Below, piece after piece: positions 25,464-28,720 of a DNA stretch of 28,720 bases. The notes below the pieces were generated by a model, which was not told where the DNA came from, made no database searches, and saw only the letters and a program-made list of their open reading frames with translations. Both the position numbers and the translations under genes were made by a program. The stretch is taken from assembly GCA_041667115.1 (NCBI GenBank), contig JBAYFO010000047.1, positions 1 through 28,720 of the forward strand. Direction: 5' to 3'. The stretch comes from UBA1563 sp041667115 (GTDB lineage Bacteria; Bacteroidota; Ignavibacteria; Ignavibacteriales; Ignavibacteriaceae). Position 1 is the stretch's first letter. Each line of letters begins with the position of its first letter.

Positions 25464-27660
25464 AATGCAGAATAAAATATCTTCATTGACAAAAAGAGAT
25501 AAATATTTATTGATCGGGTTTTTAACTATTGCGTTAGCCTTTACTATCTATGTGTTTTGGGGATTGCCATCCATAGAAGAATTGGAGAACCCTCGCCCGC
25601 AATTGGCAAGTAAAGTTTGGACGGTAGACGGTGAGATACTCGGGCAATTTTTTATTGAAAATAGAATTGAAACGAATATTGATAGTATTCCACCGCATCT
25701 CATTAACGCATTAATAGCAACGGAAGATCGGAATTTTTATAGTCATTGGGGTGTAGATTTAATTCGTTTCGGCAAAGCGATGGTAAAGAATGTATTTACA
25801 TTTTCACGTCAAGGTGCGAGCACAATTACCCAACAACTCGCAAAAAATTTGTACAGTCTTAAATCAGTAAATGAAAATCCTGCTGAGACTGTGGTAAGAA
25901 AAATACGTGAGTGGCTCTCCTCGGTACAAATTGAAAGAAACTTCACCAAGAAAGAAATTCTTGAACTCTATTTGAATGTTTCCTATTTCGGGAAAAGCGC
26001 TTACGGTGTTGAAACTGCGGCAAATATATATTTTGGAAAAAGAGCTAAAGAACTCACCATCCCGGAATCAGCTTTGCTTATTGCTCTTCTAAAATCATCC
26101 GTCAACTATGATCCGGAACGAAGAATGGATCGGGCAATAACGCGCAGAAATTTAGTGATGCACAATATGGTGGAGGCGGGATATTTATCGGAAAGTGCTT
26201 ATGAAAAATATAAAGTTGAGCCTATCATTTTAGCAAAAGGAAAGAAAGTTAGAATGAGGAGCGAGGCGCCTCATTTTATGGAATATGTTCGCCAACAAAT
26301 GATAGCCATGTCTGAAAAATATGGATATGATTTATATAGAGACGGACTAAATATCTACACTTCAATTAATATGTCTATGCAAAAGATCGCAAATAAAGTT
26401 GTCGCCGAACACTTAAGGGAATACCAGGAAGTATTTTATAAAAACTGGAAATGGGACAATAATAAAGCAATCCTAAAAACGTTGCTTGATAGGGCAATTA
26501 AAAATACGGTAGCCTATAAAGAGGCGGTTTCGCAAGTGCAGAAACAATTTGTCTATAATCAATTAATAAACGATGCGGCATTTATTGATTCTGTTAAACG
26601 GGTTGAGAGTACTATCCAAACCGGATTTGTAGTTCTCGACCCCAAGAATGGAGAAATTCGAGCTTTGGTTGGCGGAACAGACCAGGATTTTCAATATGGA
26701 TTAAATCATGTTACGCAAATTAGAAGGCAACCCGGTTCTTCATTTAAACCATTAGTTTATACTACCGCAATAGATAACGGTTATTATCCTGCTTACTCAC
26801 TGTTAAATGAAAAATTTGATTTTAATGGATGGTCTCCCGATAATAGCGACAATGACTATGGCGGCTACATGACTCTTAGGCGGGCATTAGCAAACTCAGT
26901 CAACGTTATTGCCGGAAGATTAACTATCTCTGATATAGCCCCGCCCGATATGGTTGTAAAGTACGCTCATAAAATGGGAATTAATTCAACGCTTGCTGCT
27001 TATCCGTCTATAGCGTTAGGAACTGTGGAAGTTACTCCGCTTGAATTAACATCAGCGTTTGCAACGATTGCAAATAAGGGAGTATATATTTCTCCAATTT
27101 CTATCTTAAAGATTGAAGATAAAAACGGAATTTTAATAGACGAATTCAAACCTGAATACCGTGAAGCAATCTCACCACAAACTGCTGCAATTGTTACAAA
27201 CATGATGGAAGATGTACTCAATTATGGAACAGGTGCAAGGGCTCGTGAATTTTTCTCAAGACCCGCGGCAGGTAAAACCGGAACTACACAGGACTACGCC
27301 GATGCGTGGTTCCTCGGATTTACTCCGCAACTGGTGGGTGGTGTTTGGACCGGTTTTGACGATAGACGGATTAAATTTAACGGATGGTACGGGCAAGGAG
27401 CAAGAGCGTCAATGCCTGTCTGGGCAAAATTTATGGCAGAAACTTATAAACAGCTAAACCTTCCTTTGGAATATTTTACTTTACCTGAAGGTGTCGAATA
27501 TGCTTCGTTTTGCAAGGAAACGATTGATAGGGGAGACGCGCGTTTAGCAAATGAAAGTTGCCCTAACAAAGTTTCCGATCTGATAAATATTCAGCATAAA
27601 CCACAGAATTGTAATATTCATGGTGGTGCCGCAGAAAAAGTAACCGGATCAGGTTGGTAA
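25441..27660 (+). CDS. Class A penicillin-binding protein (PBP1A type)
   Basis: A bifunctional peptidoglycan glycosyltransferase and transpeptidase anchored in the inner membrane. After a basic cytoplasmic tail, one membrane helix follows (YLLIGFLTIALAFTIYVFW). The GT51 domain has ATEDRNFYSHWGVD, GASTITQQLAKNLY, and KIREW with ELYLN. The transpeptidase domain has SxxK in GSSFKP (S433 nucleophile, K436), a SxN motif in ANSVN, and AGKTGT. The length, about 739 residues, suits a PBP1A/1C-like protein. Starts are ambiguous: TTG 25426, ATG 25441 and ATG 25465 all give the same membrane protein. I use 25441, which has AGAAGG directly before it and overlaps lpxH by 23 bases. Some start uncertainty remains. 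Confidence 0.9.
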   Translation: MKKSLKNRMQNKISSLTKRDKYLLIGFLTIALAFTIYVFWGLPSIEELENPRPQLASKVWTVDGEILGQFFIENRIETNIDSIPPHLINALIATEDRNFYSHWGVDLIRFGKAMVKNVFTFSRQGASTITQQLAKNLYSLKSVNENPAETVVRKIREWLSSVQIERNFTKKEILELYLNVSYFGKSAYGVETAANIYFGKRAKELTIPESALLIALLKSSVNYDPERRMDRAITRRNLVMHNMVEAGYLSESAYEKYKVEPIILAKGKKVRMRSEAPHFMEYVRQQMIAMSEKYGYDLYRDGLNIYTSINMSMQKIANKVVAEHLREYQEVFYKNWKWDNNKAILKTLLDRAIKNTVAYKEAVSQVQKQFVYNQLINDAAFIDSVKRVESTIQTGFVVLDPKNGEIRALVGGTDQDFQYGLNHVTQIRRQPGSSFKPLVYTTAIDNGYYPAYSLLNEKFDFNGWSPDNSDNDYGGYMTLRRALANSVNVIAGRLTISDIAPPDMVVKYAHKMGINSTLAAYPSIALGTVEVTPLELTSAFATIANKGVYISPISILKIEDKNGILIDEFKPEYREAISPQTAAIVTNMMEDVLNYGTGARAREFFSRPAAGKTGTTQDYADAWFLGFTPQLVGGVWTGFDDRRIKFNGWYGQGARASMPVWAKFMAETYKQLNLPLEYFTLPEGVEYASFCKETIDRGDARLANESCPNKVSDLINIQHKPQNCNIHGGAAEKVTGSGW

Positions 27661-27664
27661 ATAG

Positions 27665-27695
27665 TTTGAAATGACCCAGGTTATTGTTAAGTTTT
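27665..27695 (+). promoter_or_regulatory. Possible Bacteroidota-type promoter for the tRNA-hpnC transcript
   Basis: TTTG (27665-27668), 19 bases, then TAAGTTTT (27688-27695). This nearly matches the Bacteroidota pattern TTTG-N19-21-TAnnTTTG, missing only the final G. It would start transcription about 7-8 bases later, close to the tRNA 5' end at 27711. The pattern is short and AT-rich, so chance matches are possible. Confidence 0.4.
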
Positions 27696-27710
27696 CAATC
27701 AAAATAATTT

Positions 27711-27793
27711 GCCCGAATGGCGGAATTGGTAGACGCGCTAGGTTCAGGGTCTAGTGGAGATCCTCCGTAGGGGTTCGAGTCCCCTTTCGGGCA
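27711..27793 (+). tRNA. tRNA-Leu (anticodon CAG)
   Basis: The acceptor stem GCCCGAA (27711-27717) pairs with TTCGGGC (27786-27792), with A73 at 27793. The D-arm holds GGAATTGGTAGAC. The anticodon stem CTAGG/TCTAG encloses loop TTCAGGG, giving anticodon CAG. A long class II variable arm with GGAG/CTCC is present. The T arm is AGGGG-TTCGAGT-CCCCT. All are canonical. The 3' CCA is not encoded (ACAA follows), so it is added after transcription. It reads CUG leucine codons. Confidence 0.95.
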
Positions 27794-27803
27794 CAAAGTT
27801 TCT

Positions 27804-28676
27804 ATGAACATAAATCCAAATACGTCGCACTTAGCATATCAAGAGGCAATTCAATTTGCTAAGAAGCACTATGAGAATTTTCCTGTCGTCACTTTTTTAA
27901 TCCAAAAGAATTTAAGAAAAGACATTGCAATAATTTATTGGTTCGCGCGTACCGCAGACGATATTGCCGATGAAGGAGATTGGTCGATTGAGCAGCGATT
28001 AGAGCAGCTTGCCAGATTAGAAAAACGGTTACAGAATTTATTGAACGGGATATTTGCCGATAAATTTGATTATGCACTTGCCGAAACTATCAAACAGAAA
28101 AATCTTTCTCAAAAATATTTTTTTAATTTGTTGAAAGCCTTCCGCTCCGATATTCTATTTAAAAAATTTAATGAATTTGATAACGTACTGGAGTATTGCG
28201 CAAATTCCGCCAATCCAATTGGCAGGTTACTTCTTGAACTTCACGATATCCGCGATCCGAAAATTTTAAAACTTTCCGATAATATTTGTACCGCTCTGCA
28301 ATTGACGAATTTTTATCAAGATTTCAAATTTGACATTAAAAAGGGAAGAACCTATATTCCAACAAGTGATTTGATGAAATTCGGTTTGGACGAGCACAAT
28401 TATACTGACCCCGTCTTGCGAAATAGATTTTGTCAGGTTATGAAATATCAAGTTGAAAGAACAAAAAAATTATTTACTGACGGTGAAGAACTTCTTGGGT
28501 ATTTACCTGGGAAACTAAGGACAGAAATCGCGTGGACTATTCTCGGCGGCAGGAAAATTCTGGAAAAAATTGAGTCGACAAAATATAATGTAATAAGTAC
28601 AAGACCTTCGTTAAAGAAGTATGAAATGATCGCATTACTAATTAAATCACTCGGTTATGCAAAACGATTCAGCTAA
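27804..28676 (+). CDS. hpnC: HpnC-type squalene/hydroxysqualene synthase
   Basis: A class I terpenoid synthase of the phytoene/squalene family, 290 residues. The HpnC branch converts presqualene diphosphate, made by HpnD, to hydroxysqualene; HpnE then reduces it to squalene. Visible motifs are HYENFPVVTFLIQKNLRKD, RTADDIADE (first aspartate motif) and NFYQDFKFDIKKGRTYIP (second aspartate motif region). The hpnC identity rests on this motif style and on the overlap with a gene whose first codons look like hpnD. The ATG starts 10 bases after the tRNA 3' end and has no obvious ribosome-binding site, but no better start lies nearby. Confidence 0.88.
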   Translation: MNINPNTSHLAYQEAIQFAKKHYENFPVVTFLIQKNLRKDIAIIYWFARTADDIADEGDWSIEQRLEQLARLEKRLQNLLNGIFADKFDYALAETIKQKNLSQKYFFNLLKAFRSDILFKKFNEFDNVLEYCANSANPIGRLLLELHDIRDPKILKLSDNICTALQLTNFYQDFKFDIKKGRTYIPTSDLMKFGLDEHNYTDPVLRNRFCQVMKYQVERTKKLFTDGEELLGYLPGKLRTEIAWTILGGRKILEKIESTKYNVISTRPSLKKYEMIALLIKSLGYAKRFS

Positions 28677-28720
28677 ACAGATCGCAAAGAAAAGTAAAAG
28701 CAGTTTTTATTACGCTTTTA
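28657..28720 (+). CDS. hpnD: 5' end of hpnD (presqualene diphosphate synthase), cut by window end
   Basis: Only 21 codons are visible, starting at the ATG 28657, which overlaps the last 20 bases of hpnC. The peptide begins MQNDSAKQIAKKSKSSFYYAF. The KSKSSFYYAF segment matches the N-terminal part of HpnD-type enzymes, which couple two farnesyl diphosphates to presqualene diphosphate. The hpnC-hpnD order is the standard arrangement. The assignment is moderate because the catalytic motifs lie outside the window. hpnE may follow. Confidence 0.7.
   Translation, partial: MQNDSAKQIAKKSKSSFYYAF

Overview
The window looks like chromosomal DNA of a Gram-negative member of the Bacteroidota/Chlorobiota/Ignavibacteria branch, most likely Ignavibacteria-like. 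The reasons are AT-rich composition (mid-thirties % GC by eye), a large secreted protein ending in a type IX secretion sorting domain of the 'YxNYPNPFNPST' style, a lipid A enzyme (LpxH), a fused E1 alpha-beta ketoacid dehydrogenase, and the hpnC-hpnD squalene pair. The lineage is inferred from protein style, not from a marker gene.

Layout. Positions 1-300 carry no convincing gene but a dense array of short palindromes. A class I PPK2 gene (399-1265) converges on a sugar-type MFS transporter (1406-2905, minus strand). From 3030 almost everything runs on the plus strand. First comes a folate pabB-pabC fusion. Then follows a chain with overlapping stop and start codons: type 2 IPP isomerase, a short-chain prenyl diphosphate synthase, HPr, PTS Enzyme I and a bifunctional phosphoglucose/phosphomannose isomerase. 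After these are a stand-alone response-regulator receiver domain, pyrE, an MscS channel, an exported M64 metallopeptidase, a SpoIIE/PP2C-type phosphatase, a succinate-semialdehyde-type aldehyde dehydrogenase, an MgtC/DUF4010 membrane protein and a fused ketoacid dehydrogenase E1.

The second part begins with a 1082-residue secreted type IX cargo protein followed by two hairpin terminators. It continues with an M1 aminopeptidase, lpxH overlapping a class A penicillin-binding protein gene, a tRNA-Leu(CAG), hpnC and the first codons of hpnD, which runs off the window.

How the genes fit together. Isoprenoid genes occur twice: fni and the prenyl synthase make the allylic diphosphates, and hpnC/hpnD about 21 kb further on use C15 units for squalene. 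Central sugar and energy functions (HPr/EI, PGI/PMI, PPK2, aldehyde and ketoacid dehydrogenases, MFS transporter) are interspersed. No PTS permease or EIIA is present, so the HPr-EI pair may be regulatory. Envelope functions (MscS, LpxH, PBP1A, MgtC-like, secreted peptidases) make up the rest.

Most of the content is housekeeping. The least explained parts are the palindrome array at the left edge, the HPr-EI pair coupled to isoprenoid and sugar isomerase genes, the four-repeat head of the type IX cargo protein, and the ten-base gap between the tRNA and hpnC. I found no CRISPR array, prophage, insertion sequence or recognisable defence system.
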